Source: Agrobacterium tumefaciens (GTDB lineage Bacteria > Pseudomonadota > Alphaproteobacteria > Rhizobiales > Rhizobiaceae). From it: a DNA stretch of 64,000 bases. The position numbers and the translations under genes are program-made. This document shows positions 47,157-54,892 of the stretch, piece by piece; position 1 is the stretch's first letter; every line of letters starts with the position of its first letter. The stretch is from the NCBI GenBank assembly GCA_025560025.1, contig CP048486.1, positions 1,328,501 to 1,392,500 of the forward strand, in the 5' to 3' direction. The notes beneath the pieces are model-generated. The model did no database searches. It saw nothing but the letters and a program-made list of their open reading frames with translations, and was not told the DNA's origin.

Positions 47157-49493
47157 ATGGCAGTCACCGTCACTGCGGTTATTCTCTCGCTGATCGGCCT
47201 TGCGCTGTTCGGCTTCGGCTCTCAGCTGGTCATGCTGGGCGGGAGCTTTTATTATGTCCTTTCCGGGCTGGCCTTCCTGTTGACGGCCATCCTGCTCTTC
47301 AAGCGCAATCGTGCAGCACTGCACGTCTATGCCGTCTTCATCGTCGCGACCCTTGCCTGGGCCGTCTGGGAAGTTGGTTTCGACTGGTGGCAGCTCGGTC
47401 CGCGTGGCGGCATCATCATTCTCATCGGCCTCTGGCTTCTGGTGCCCTGGGTCAGAAAACCACTTGGTTTTGCGAGCCCGACAGGCTTGCGTTACGGCCC
47501 GAATGCATGGCCGCTTGGGCTATCGGTTCTCGCCTCCATAGCAGTGGCCGGATATTCCATGGCGCAGGATCCGCATGACAAGCCGGGTTCCCTGCCACAG
47601 GAGACCGCATCTGCGGCACCCGTCTATGGCGGCAATGTGCCTGACGGTGACTGGCATCAATATGGTCGCACCCCCTATGGCCAGCGTTATTCGCCGCTGA
47701 CCCAGGTCAATGTCGATAACGTCTCGCAGCTCAAGGAAGCCTGGCGTTACCAGACGGGCGACGTGAAGCTGCCCGATGATGTGGGTGAGACGACCTATCA
47801 GGTCACGCCGCTCAAGGTTGGCAACACGCTTTATATCTGCACGCCGCATAATTGGGCGATTGCCATCGATGCCGCCACCGGCAAGGAAAAGTGGAAATAC
47901 GACCCGAATGTCGGCCTCAATCCCGACCGCCAGCACCAGACCTGCCGCGGCGTTTCCTATTATGCCGAGCCCAACGCCGCGCAGGGAACGGCCTGCGCCG
48001 AGCGCGTCTATCTGCCGACCTCCGATGCGCGGCTGATCGCACTCGATGCCGCAACCGGTCAGGTCTGCACGTCCTTTGCAGATCAGGGTGTCCTGCATCT
48101 TGAGCAGGGCATGAAATACAATCCCGCCGGTTATTATTATTCGACCTCGCCGCCGGTCATCGCCGCTGGCAAGATCATCATCGGCGGCGCGGTGAACGAC
48201 AACTATTCCACGCAGGAACAGTCCGGCGTCATCCGTGCTTTCGATGTGAACAGCGGCGCTTTGATCTGGAACTGGGATTCCGGCAATCCGGAAAAGACCG
48301 AGCCGATTGCGGCGGGCGAGACCTATACGACCAACTCGCCGAACAGCTGGTCTGTTCTAAGCTATGACGAAGGTCTCGGCCTCGTCTATGTACCGCTCGG
48401 CAACCAGGTGCCGGATCAGCTCGGCATGGGGCGCAGCGAGAATGTGGAGAAATATTCCTCCTCCATCGTCGCGCTCGATATCAATACCGGCAAGGATCGC
48501 TGGGTGCGGCAGACAGTTCACCACGATCTGTGGGACATGGATGTTCCGGCCCAGCCGGTGCTTCTGGACATCACCAAGGACGGCCAGAGCGTTCCGGCGC
48601 TCGTCGGACCCACCAAGCAGGGCGATATCTACGTTCTCGACCGGCGTACCGGCGAACCGCTTCTGCCGATCACGGAAGAACCGGCGCCGGGCGGTGCCAT
48701 CCCTGAAGACTTCACATCGCCGACGCAGCCGACGACGGCGCTGTCATTCAAGCCGGAGCCGCTGAAGGAAAAGGACATGTGGGGCGTCTCCATGTTCGAT
48801 CAGCTCGCCTGCCGTATCCGCTTCCATCAATTGAACTACAAGGGTCGTTACACGCCGCCGTCGCTGACGGGGTCGATCATCTATCCCGGCAATTTCGGCA
48901 CGTTCAACTGGGGCAGCGTGGCGGTCGATCCTGAACGTCAGGTCATGTTCGGCATGCCGACCTATCTCGCCTTCACCTCGAAGCTGGTTCCGCGCGACCA
49001 GATTCCGCCAAAGGGTCAGGACGAGAAGGGCAGCGAGCAGGGCTTGAACCGCAATGACGGCGCGCCCTATGGCGTCTTTATGGGGCCGTTTCTCGGTCCG
49101 TTGAAAATCCCCTGCCAGGCGCCGCCATGGGGCTATGTCGCAGGTGCTGACCTTCGCACCGGCGATATCGCCTACAAACACAAGAACGGCACGGTCTACG
49201 ACATGACGCCGCTGCCACTGCCCTTCAAGGTGGGTGTGCCGGGCATCGGCGGGCCGATGATCACCAAGGGTGGCGTGGCCTTCCTCGGTGCGGCGGTCGA
49301 CGACTATCTGCGGGCCTACGACCTCACTACCGGCAAGCAGCTCTGGGAAGCGCGTCTGCCGGCCGGTGGCCAGGCAACGCCGATGACCTATGCCCTGGAG
49401 GGCGGCAAGCAATATGTCGTGATGGTTGCCGGGGGGCACGGCTCGGTGGGAACCAAACCGGGCGACTATGTGATTGCCTATACCCTCCCATAG
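47157..49493 (+). CDS. gcd: Membrane-bound PQQ-dependent glucose dehydrogenase
   Basis: 778 residues. The first about 140 contain five hydrophobic helices that anchor the enzyme and feed electrons to ubiquinone. The rest is a periplasmic eight-bladed propeller with PQQ-enzyme features: DGDWHQYGRTPYGQRYSPLTQVN-type start (kept here as DWHQYGRTPYGQRYSP), TPHNWAIAIDAATGKEKWKY, ETYTTNSPNSWSVLSYDE, VHHDLWDMDVPAQPVLLD and the closing TPMTYALEGGKQYVV. Oxidises glucose to gluconolactone. Agrobacteria often lack PQQ synthesis genes; none are in this window. Ends at a bidirectional terminator. Confidence 0.93.
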   Translation: MAVTVTAVILSLIGLALFGFGSQLVMLGGSFYYVLSGLAFLLTAILLFKRNRAALHVYAVFIVATLAWAVWEVGFDWWQLGPRGGIIILIGLWLLVPWVRKPLGFASPTGLRYGPNAWPLGLSVLASIAVAGYSMAQDPHDKPGSLPQETASAAPVYGGNVPDGDWHQYGRTPYGQRYSPLTQVNVDNVSQLKEAWRYQTGDVKLPDDVGETTYQVTPLKVGNTLYICTPHNWAIAIDAATGKEKWKYDPNVGLNPDRQHQTCRGVSYYAEPNAAQGTACAERVYLPTSDARLIALDAATGQVCTSFADQGVLHLEQGMKYNPAGYYYSTSPPVIAAGKIIIGGAVNDNYSTQEQSGVIRAFDVNSGALIWNWDSGNPEKTEPIAAGETYTTNSPNSWSVLSYDEGLGLVYVPLGNQVPDQLGMGRSENVEKYSSSIVALDINTGKDRWVRQTVHHDLWDMDVPAQPVLLDITKDGQSVPALVGPTKQGDIYVLDRRTGEPLLPITEEPAPGGAIPEDFTSPTQPTTALSFKPEPLKEKDMWGVSMFDQLACRIRFHQLNYKGRYTPPSLTGSIIYPGNFGTFNWGSVAVDPERQVMFGMPTYLAFTSKLVPRDQIPPKGQDEKGSEQGLNRNDGAPYGVFMGPFLGPLKIPCQAPPWGYVAGADLRTGDIAYKHKNGTVYDMTPLPLPFKVGVPGIGGPMITKGGVAFLGAAVDDYLRAYDLTTGKQLWEARLPAGGQATPMTYALEGGKQYVVMVAGGHGSVGTKPGDYVIAYTLP

Positions 49494-49511
49494 AACGGGT
49501 AGCCCTTAAGC

Positions 49512-49548
49512 AAAAAAAACCGGAATGGATGACCATTCCGGTTTTTTT
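49512..49548. terminator. Bidirectional rho-independent terminator between gcd and the DUF892 gene
   Basis: Stem AACCGGAATGG / CCATTCCGGTT with loop ATGA, flanked by A-run on the left and T-run on the right, so it works for both converging genes. Confidence 0.92.
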
Positions 49549-49568
49549 AATTGTGCGGCTGAAACCTG

Positions 49569-50069
49569 TCATGCCGCTTTCTTCTGGGCCGCCGCATTGA
49601 TCGAAGTCTTGGCAAGCGATGTCAGCGCATCGTCTGTTTTGGTTTCTTCCTTGAGCGTGGCGTCCAGCAGGGAAACGACGTTGGCGTGTCCCAGCTTTTC
49701 CGCCCATGCCTTTAGGGTGCCGTAACGCGCGATCTCATAATGTTCGACCGCCTGGGCCGACGAAATGAGACCGGCATCGAGAGCCGCCGTGCCCTTGAAG
49801 TCATCCATGATCTCCTCGCCCTCGGCGATGATGCCCTGGATAGCTTCGCAGGTCTTGCCCTGCGCCCGCTTGCCGATCATTTCGAACACTTCCTGCAGGC
49901 GTTCGATCTGTCCCTGCGTTTCTTCCTTGTGCTTTTCAAAGGCCTGTTTCAGCTTGGTATCGGTTGCTGCCCGCGCCATCTTCGGCAGGGCTTTGAGAAT
50001 CTGCCTTTCGGCGTAATAGATATCCTTCAACGTGTCGTAAAACAGGTCGTCGAGTTTCTTCTCGGCCAT
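49569..50069 (-). CDS. Ferritin-like DUF892 (YciE/YciF) protein
   Basis: 166 residues from ATG at 50069 (GGAGAAGGACCA upstream). Long helices with the di-iron-like pattern: LDDLFYDTLKDIYYAERQIL, EKHKEETQGQIERL, SAQAVEHYEIARYGTLKAWA and LLDATLKEETKTDDALTSLA, matching the YciF/DUF892 family. These proteins are usually induced by general stress. It is transcribed alone from a sigma-EcfG-like promoter shared back to back with the MgtC-like gene. Confidence 0.9.
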   Translation of the reverse strand: MAEKKLDDLFYDTLKDIYYAERQILKALPKMARAATDTKLKQAFEKHKEETQGQIERLQEVFEMIGKRAQGKTCEAIQGIIAEGEEIMDDFKGTAALDAGLISSAQAVEHYEIARYGTLKAWAEKLGHANVVSLLDATLKEETKTDDALTSLAKTSINAAAQKKAA

Positions 50070-50121
50070 TGGTCCTTCTCCCATGTGTGAAAGTGCGTGG
50101 CGTGCGCCCGCACGGGAGACA

Positions 50122-50146
50122 AACCCTTCGCAGCTCCCATGGTTCC
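50122..50146 (-). promoter_or_regulatory. Sigma-EcfG promoter for the DUF892 gene
   Basis: On the minus strand: GGAAC at 50146-50142, 17 bases, GTT at 50124-50122. About 52 bases upstream of the start codon. Confidence 0.7.
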
Positions 50147-50180
50147 GGCTCCGTTGCGCGCAACATTTATATTGCTGCAG

Positions 50181-50205
50181 GGAACCAACAGGCTTTCCCT
50201 AACTT
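50181..50205 (+). promoter_or_regulatory. Sigma-EcfG promoter for the MgtC-like gene
   Basis: GGAAC at 50181-50185, 18 bases, TT at 50204-50205 (preceded by C), on the plus strand 32 bases before the GTG start. Divergent from the promoter at 50122. Confidence 0.65.
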
Positions 50206-50237
50206 ACTGTGCTGAAATTTCGGGAGGAGACACGACT

Positions 50238-50723
50238 GTGCCCCAAAGCCTTGCAGAAGAATTTTCCATGAATATCTCCATTCCCTTCGAGGTGCTGGTG
50301 GTGCGCGTTTTTGGTGCGGTCATCCTGTGCGGCCTGATCGGTCTGGAGCGCGAATTTCACAAGAATACTGCCGGTCTTCGCACCAATATGCTGATCGGTC
50401 TTGCAGCGGTCACTTTCTGCGTCATCACCATCCATATGATGGAGACGATGGCGGAGGGTCATGAGGCCGCGCGGCTCGATCCCATCCGGCTGGTGGAGGC
50501 CGTGACGGCGGGCATCGCCTTTCTGGCGGCAGGTGTGGTCGTCTATACCAGGGGCGATGTCAAAGGTCTGACGACGGGGGCAAGCATGTGGCTCTCCGCG
50601 GCGATCGGCCTTGCCGCCGGTCTCGGCATGTGGCCGCTGGCCATTGTTGCCGCCGGCATCGGCATCCTCGTCTTGTGGACGCTGCGCCGCATACAGGTGG
50701 TGGCGGGCATCAAGGACGAATGA
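50238..50723 (+). CDS. MgtC/SapB family membrane protein
   Basis: 161 residues from a GTG at 50238 preceded by GGGAGGAGA; an ATG at 50268 gives the minimal domain. Four to five hydrophobic helices with the family motifs AVILCGLIGLEREFH, GLRTNMLIGLAA, TAGIAFLAAGVVVYTRGDVKGLTTGASMW. Such proteins help survival at low magnesium or under acid stress, but the C-terminal soluble domain of true MgtC is absent, so this is the short form. Confidence 0.88.
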   Translation: MPQSLAEEFSMNISIPFEVLVVRVFGAVILCGLIGLEREFHKNTAGLRTNMLIGLAAVTFCVITIHMMETMAEGHEAARLDPIRLVEAVTAGIAFLAAGVVVYTRGDVKGLTTGASMWLSAAIGLAAGLGMWPLAIVAAGIGILVLWTLRRIQVVAGIKDE

Positions 50724-50730
50724 ACGGCGA

Positions 50731-51957
50731 TCAATCGAACCGGAAGAGATCGGCGTCGGGATCCTTGCCGCCATTGACGGCGGCAGCGATTATCTCGGCG
50801 GCGATCTGGCTGAAGGTGATGCCGTTACCCCCGAAGCCCATGACGGCGTAGACGTTCCTCATGCCGGGAACCGCGCCGATCAGCGGCAGGCCGGTGGTGG
50901 TGGTACCGAAGGCCGCCGCCCAGCGATATTCCGGCTCTCCGATGTCGATACCAAGGAGACTTTCTATCTTGCGCCGGATTGCGTCCTGTTTGGCAAAGAG
51001 CTTTCCTTCAGAAAGGTACGATGTCGGGTTTTCCTCATCTTCGCCCCCTGCGATCAGGCGTCCGTCACGGTCGGTACGCAGGTAGAGATAGGGATCGGAA
51101 GCCTCCCAGACGATATGGCTTTTCAGCCAGTCCGGCAGATCGATGCCCTTCCTGCTCGCCAGCGCCCAGGTGGAGATGATCTGATGTTTCGGGCTTTCCA
51201 GCGACTTCAGGAATTCGTATCCGGTGCAGAAAACGACATTGCGGGCGGAAAGGATCTTGCCCTGTGCGGTGGCGACGACCACCTCGTCACCGAGGTTTCT
51301 GAGATCGGTGATTTCCAGATGGGACACGATTTCCGCACCGGCGCCCGACGTGTGGCGCAAAAGGCCGGCCGTCAGCTGTGCGGGATTGGCGGAGGCCGAA
51401 ATATCGCTGAGGATAGCCCCAGTCCGATCGATGGCGTAGTCGCTCCTCAATTCGGCGGGGCCAAGGAAGCGCGCCGCAATCCCTGCTTCTTCCCGGGCTG
51501 CCGCTTCAGCCTTCAGCGCGCGCGACCCCATTTCGTCGCCGGCGAGATAAAGCGCCTGCTTGCGCGCCATGCTGCAGGATATGCCGAGCGAGGAAACGAT
51601 TTCCTCAAGACGCAGGACGGCCCGCGCCGAGCGTTGCCACGCCCGATCCGCAGCGTCCCTACCGATCATCTTTCTGAGTTCAGTCAGAGGAGTGTCGATC
51701 TCGTGTTGAATCATCGCGGTGCTGGCGACGCTGCTGCCCATTACCGGGTCACGCCGGTCGACGATCAGCATCGACTGGCCCGGCCTGTGCAACGCATGGG
51801 CCACAAGCGCGCCGCTGATGCCGGCACCCACCACGATCGTGTCATAATGGTTGGCTTCCGGGGTCTTTCCGCTGCGAATGCCGATGCGGGGCGTATCGGC
51901 CCACAGGGGTTTTGATTCCCTGAGGTCCCGTTCCTTCGTCAGTTCCGATGTGTGCAT
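50731..51957 (-). CDS. FAD-dependent amino-acid oxidase (DAO) family oxidoreductase
   Basis: 408 residues from ATG at 51957; frame extension to 52077 overlaps the preceding gene. FAD motif YDTIVVGAGISGALVAHAL and C-terminal GVPGMRNVYAVMGFGGNGITF-type closure (GFGGNGITFSQIAAE) are typical of the DAO/glycine oxidase family. Substrate unknown. It is the last gene of a minus-strand set after the TIGR02587 and TIGR02588 genes, with a 19-base gap. Confidence 0.82.
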   Translation of the reverse strand: MHTSELTKERDLRESKPLWADTPRIGIRSGKTPEANHYDTIVVGAGISGALVAHALHRPGQSMLIVDRRDPVMGSSVASTAMIQHEIDTPLTELRKMIGRDAADRAWQRSARAVLRLEEIVSSLGISCSMARKQALYLAGDEMGSRALKAEAAAREEAGIAARFLGPAELRSDYAIDRTGAILSDISASANPAQLTAGLLRHTSGAGAEIVSHLEITDLRNLGDEVVVATAQGKILSARNVVFCTGYEFLKSLESPKHQIISTWALASRKGIDLPDWLKSHIVWEASDPYLYLRTDRDGRLIAGGEDEENPTSYLSEGKLFAKQDAIRRKIESLLGIDIGEPEYRWAAAFGTTTTGLPLIGAVPGMRNVYAVMGFGGNGITFSQIAAEIIAAAVNGGKDPDADLFRFD

Positions 51958-51976
51958 GAAAGTGTCCTGAAAGGTC

Positions 51977-52387
51977 TCACGGCTCGGTATAGCCGGCGAC
52001 GTTGATGATGAGTGTTCCGTTTTGGGGATTGTTTCGGAAGAAGAGCGTGCCGGTGTCGCGGGATTCCGAGGCGACATAATCGAATGTCACGTCGGCGCTT
52101 TCCAGCGTGGCGGCATTTTGCTGCAGGTCGCCGCGCACATGCACCTGCGCCGCCGTCGTCATCGAGAGGTTGCGAATGTCGAAACTCACCCGGTACTGTC
52201 CCGCCTGTGCCTCGACGTCCGTGACGGCAAACTCGAAACGGGCCTTGTCCGGCTTGTAGCGATAGATGTCATAGCCGATCCAGCCGAGCATCGCGACGAC
52301 AAGAAGCGTACAGACGGCGCCCGTCAGCCACTCCACCCAATGCGGCTTGGGGCTTTCAACATGTTTGCGGCCCTTCGATATGGTCAT
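51977..52387 (-). CDS. TIGR02588 family membrane-anchored protein
   Basis: 136 residues: short cytosolic N-terminus, one transmembrane helix (about 20-42, LTGAVCTLLVVAMLGWIGYDI), and a periplasmic beta-rich domain (FEFAVTDVEAQAGQYRVSFDI, then the TAAQVHVRGDL segment) of the type found beside TIGR02587 proteins. No enzyme motif. Seven bases separate it from the TIGR02587 gene. Confidence 0.85.
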   Translation of the reverse strand: MTISKGRKHVESPKPHWVEWLTGAVCTLLVVAMLGWIGYDIYRYKPDKARFEFAVTDVEAQAGQYRVSFDIRNLSMTTAAQVHVRGDLQQNAATLESADVTFDYVASESRDTGTLFFRNNPQNGTLIINVAGYTEP

Positions 52388-52394
52388 TTTTTCC

Positions 52395-53252
52395 TCACAG
52401 GATCAGCCGGGCAGAGGCTGCGCCGATCGAAGCGGGAACACCGAGAATGACGGCGGCATTCATGATCTGCGACAGCGAGGTATGGTCGAGACGTTCGAAG
52501 GTCCAGAGCGTGTAGATACTGATGGCAATGGCGATGACATAACCGGGCAGGGTGAAGCGCAGGAAGGACTGCCACCATTCCTGCCCCTCGTGCACTTGGT
52601 GCGACCCCTTGAAATGAAGCGCATAAACGAAGCCGTGCATGATCGCGATCGAGACCAGGCAAAGCGCCAGAATGTGATAGGGAGTTACTTTGTAGGCAAT
52701 CAGGATCATTTCTTCCGTCGGGGCGACATTGAGGCTGAGAAAAAGCGCGCCGACCATCATCATGAAGAGTTCGTGCAGATAACCCGTCTCGCCGGAATAT
52801 TCGCCATCGTCCTCATCCTCGGTGTCGGAATGTTCGCCGAGCTGGCTGCGGCCAAGCAGCGCCCCGATGCTGGCGGGCACGGATTGCAGGGCGATTTTGG
52901 CGATGAGATTTGAGGTGGTGAGCTGATCGTTCAAAATGCCGAACAGCAAAAGTACGGCGGCGCTGACGGCAATGCCCAGCCCATAGGCCGTTATCGCGTC
53001 GCGTAGCGCCTGTGTCCGGGAATGAATATTTTCAAAGCCGATGCGGCGGGCGAGCAGGAAAAGCAGCGGCAGGTTGAGGATGCAAAGCAGCAGAAGCCGC
53101 CAGGAATTGATGTAAAGGCCTAGAAACCACATTTCCATGGTCATCAGCATGGGCAGGGCAAACAGCAGTGCGCCTGCCGTTCCACGTGCCAGACCGATCA
53201 GAAATTGCCTGACTTCATCACTATCCGCATCTTTTCGTGTGATTGCCGCCAT
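52395..53252 (-). CDS. TIGR02587 family integral membrane protein
   Basis: 285 residues with six to eight hydrophobic helices and a charged cytosolic loop rich in Asp and Glu (HSDTEDEDDGEYSGETG, about 142-158). The conserved GTAGALLFALPMLMTMEMW and LFLSLNVAPTEEM segments mark the family. Function unknown; always seen with a TIGR02588 partner. First gene after the promoter at 53275. Confidence 0.85.
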   Translation of the reverse strand: MAAITRKDADSDEVRQFLIGLARGTAGALLFALPMLMTMEMWFLGLYINSWRLLLLCILNLPLLFLLARRIGFENIHSRTQALRDAITAYGLGIAVSAAVLLLFGILNDQLTTSNLIAKIALQSVPASIGALLGRSQLGEHSDTEDEDDGEYSGETGYLHELFMMMVGALFLSLNVAPTEEMILIAYKVTPYHILALCLVSIAIMHGFVYALHFKGSHQVHEGQEWWQSFLRFTLPGYVIAIAISIYTLWTFERLDHTSLSQIMNAAVILGVPASIGAASARLIL

Positions 53253-53274
53253 TCGTCCCCCTGCATGAAGAGAT

Positions 53275-53299
53275 AACGCAGTGGCGTTTTTCCGGTTCC
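53275..53299 (-). promoter_or_regulatory. Sigma-EcfG promoter for the TIGR02587/TIGR02588/oxidoreductase genes
   Basis: On the minus strand: GGAAC at 53299-53295, 17 bases, GTT at 53277-53275. It fits in the 52-base gap after the DUF296 gene, 23 bases before the TIGR02587 start. Confidence 0.72.
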
Positions 53300-53304
53300 G
53301 TTGG

Positions 53305-53745
53305 TTATTTTGCGGGATCGATGAGTGCTATGCCGAATTCGCGGCGGTAACTGCGCCGCAATTCCGCCGGTGTCTCGCGAATGACGACTTCGAGCGTCGG
53401 GCGCACCACCCCCTTCAGGAAATGGCCGCCTTTCGTAGAACCGTCGGCAAAGCCCAGAACAACGTGCAGGTGCGGATTTGGGGTGTCGTTTTCGTCAAGC
53501 GTAATATCGCCAAGCAGGCTCAGAACCTCGCTCTGCTCCGTCACGGGAATTTCCTTATATTCGCGCGTCGAAAGGTCGAAAAAAGCGAGCGTCGCAGTTG
53601 AAAAGGCACCTATCGCGGTCACCGACGCAGCGTTGATGTTTTCCGATTTTGCGAAGCGGCGGATCGCCTCGAATGCCTCTTCCTCCGGGTCGATGACAAG
53701 AATGAAGGCACGTTCGGCACCGGTGACCAGCAATCTACTTTTCAT
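53305..53745 (-). CDS. DUF296 (PPC/PCC domain) protein
   Basis: 146 residues forming one PPC domain: FILVIDPEEEAFEAIRRFA, ASVTAIGAFSTATLAFFD, the NPHLHVVLGFADGSTKGGHF metal-site region with His residues, and VVIRETPAELRR. Related to AT-hook plant and archaeal proteins but without a DNA-binding arm; a trimeric enzyme or ligand-binding role is likely. Follows the PfpI-type gene after a 57-base gap holding a stem-loop. Confidence 0.85.
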   Translation of the reverse strand: MKSRLLVTGAERAFILVIDPEEEAFEAIRRFAKSENINAASVTAIGAFSTATLAFFDLSTREYKEIPVTEQSEVLSLLGDITLDENDTPNPHLHVVLGFADGSTKGGHFLKGVVRPTLEVVIRETPAELRRSYRREFGIALIDPAK

Positions 53746-53763
53746 GGATGTCTCCCAATAAAA

Positions 53764-53786
53764 GTGCCGCCGGCAAGCGGCGGCAC
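53764..53786 (-). terminator. Stem-loop between the PfpI-type and DUF296 genes
   Basis: Perfect 9-bp stem GTGCCGCCG / CGGCGGCAC with a 5-base loop, followed on the minus strand by TTTTATT. A partial terminator lowering DUF296 expression relative to PfpI. Confidence 0.65.
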
Positions 53787-53802
53787 AGGAATGTCATGCA
53801 CC

Positions 53803-54363
53803 TCAGGCGGCGCGGCGTTCGTGGCGGCCTTCCTCGACCTCCTCGACGATTTTCGCAACGAAGGCATCTAGGTCTTCCGGGCTGCGGGACGTGATGATGC
53901 CCTTGTCCGTCACCACCTTTTCGTCCTTCCAGTTGGCGCCGGCGTTTTTCAGGTCGGTCTTGATCGACCAGTAGGAAGTGGCGTTACGGCCGCGCAGGGC
54001 ATCCGCTTCAACGAGAAGCCAGGGGGCGTGGCAAATCGCAGCCACGACCTTGCCGGACTTGACGAAATCGCGAATGACGCGCATCGCATCCTCGTCGTGG
54101 CGCAGGACATCCGGATTGATCTGGCCGCCTGGAAGAACCAGCGCATCGAAGTCATCCGATTTGATGCTCCCGGCGGAAAGATCGACGGCAATGCTGTCGC
54201 CCCAGTCCTTTTTATCCCAGCTCCTGATCTCGCCTTCCTTGATTGAGGCGATCTTTACGTCCGCACCCTTGGCCTTCAACTGGTCATAGGGCACGCGCAG
54301 TTCGGAGCGCTCATAGCCGTCCGTTGCGAGAATGAGGATCTTTGCAGCGTTGATGGCAGTCAT
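53803..54363 (-). CDS. DJ-1/PfpI family protein (YhbO-like, class I glutamine amidotransferase fold)
   Basis: 186 residues. The nucleophile elbow AAICHAPWLL has the conserved Cys-His, with the acidic partner region YERSELRVPYDQL near the N-terminus; DDFDALVLPGGQINPDVLR is the flavodoxin-like strand. The family includes proteases, chaperones and protein or nucleotide deglycases active on methylglyoxal damage, and is often stress induced. It follows the small gene at 54382 by 18 bases. Confidence 0.88.
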   Translation of the reverse strand: MTAINAAKILILATDGYERSELRVPYDQLKAKGADVKIASIKEGEIRSWDKKDWGDSIAVDLSAGSIKSDDFDALVLPGGQINPDVLRHDEDAMRVIRDFVKSGKVVAAICHAPWLLVEADALRGRNATSYWSIKTDLKNAGANWKDEKVVTDKGIITSRSPEDLDAFVAKIVEEVEEGRHERRAA

Positions 54364-54381
54364 ATCTGTCTCCTTATGGGT

Positions 54382-54603
54382 TCAATCATCCTTGTCGGAA
54401 TTCACGGAAGGGAGAAAAAATTCCACGTCCTTCAGGCGTTCCTCGTCGAGATTTTCGATGTTGGTCTGCCAAAATCTCTCCGCTTCCGCCGGTTCGTCTT
54501 TCCATTGGCGCACGAAGGTCTTGTTGTCGTCGATCATGACCTGGCGGGTTCCGCCGAGCCGCAGATATTCTTCCGCAAGTTTACGCGTTTCGGTCTTTTC
54601 CAT
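54382..54603 (-). CDS. Small hypothetical protein, 73 residues
   Basis: From ATG at 54603 (AAGGAGCCGCGAC upstream). Charged, helical, no cysteine or membrane segment: starts MEKTETRKLAEEYLRLGGTR and ends VEFFLPSVNSDKDD. No family recognised. First gene after the promoter at 54761, cotranscribed with the PfpI-type and DUF296 genes, so probably part of the general stress response. Confidence 0.72.
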   Translation of the reverse strand: MEKTETRKLAEEYLRLGGTRQVMIDDNKTFVRQWKDEPAEAERFWQTNIENLDEERLKDVEFFLPSVNSDKDD

Positions 54604-54760
54604 GTCGCGGCTCCTTATGCGTGGAAAGCGGGGACGGAGGGACGCCGGATGGGTAAGAAGCTCGGCTGCCATTTCGTTGGCCACCGGGAGAAAACGGAAA
54701 AATCCCGATGTTCTTCAGCGCCATCGCGTCCGTTTGACACGGCGGCCCTCCTGCCAGAAC

Positions 54761-54785
54761 AACGTGGGCTTTCCTATATGGTTCC
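54761..54785 (-). promoter_or_regulatory. Sigma-EcfG promoter for the 54603-53305 operon
   Basis: On the minus strand: GGAAC at 54785-54781, 17 bases, GTT at 54763-54761. It leaves a leader of roughly 150 bases before the ATG at 54603. Confidence 0.68.
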
Positions 54786-54841
54786 CATGTTTTGAAGGGG
54801 TGTCATTGCCGGGGCCAAATACATCGCGCGCAATTTTTCCC

Positions 54842-54867
54842 GGAACAAACGGGCCAGGCCCGCTGTT
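54842..54867 (+). promoter_or_regulatory. Sigma-EcfG-like promoter for the amidohydrolase/DUF1704/ATP-grasp cassette
   Basis: GGAAC at 54842-54846, 18 bases, GTT at 54865-54867 (equal to GGAAC-N19-TT), 25 bases before the first ATG. It is divergent from the promoter at 54761. Confidence 0.6.
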
Positions 54868-54892
54868 TTACCCCCGATGCAGGGGAGGCAGC

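Noticed and set aside
54649..54795. 48-codon frame with GGAGGG before its ATG, just upstream of the DUF1704 cassette, considered as a precursor peptide
   Set aside because: It overlaps the divergent promoter at 54761 and lies upstream of the cassette promoter, so it would not be on the cassette transcript; no conserved core or leader pattern.
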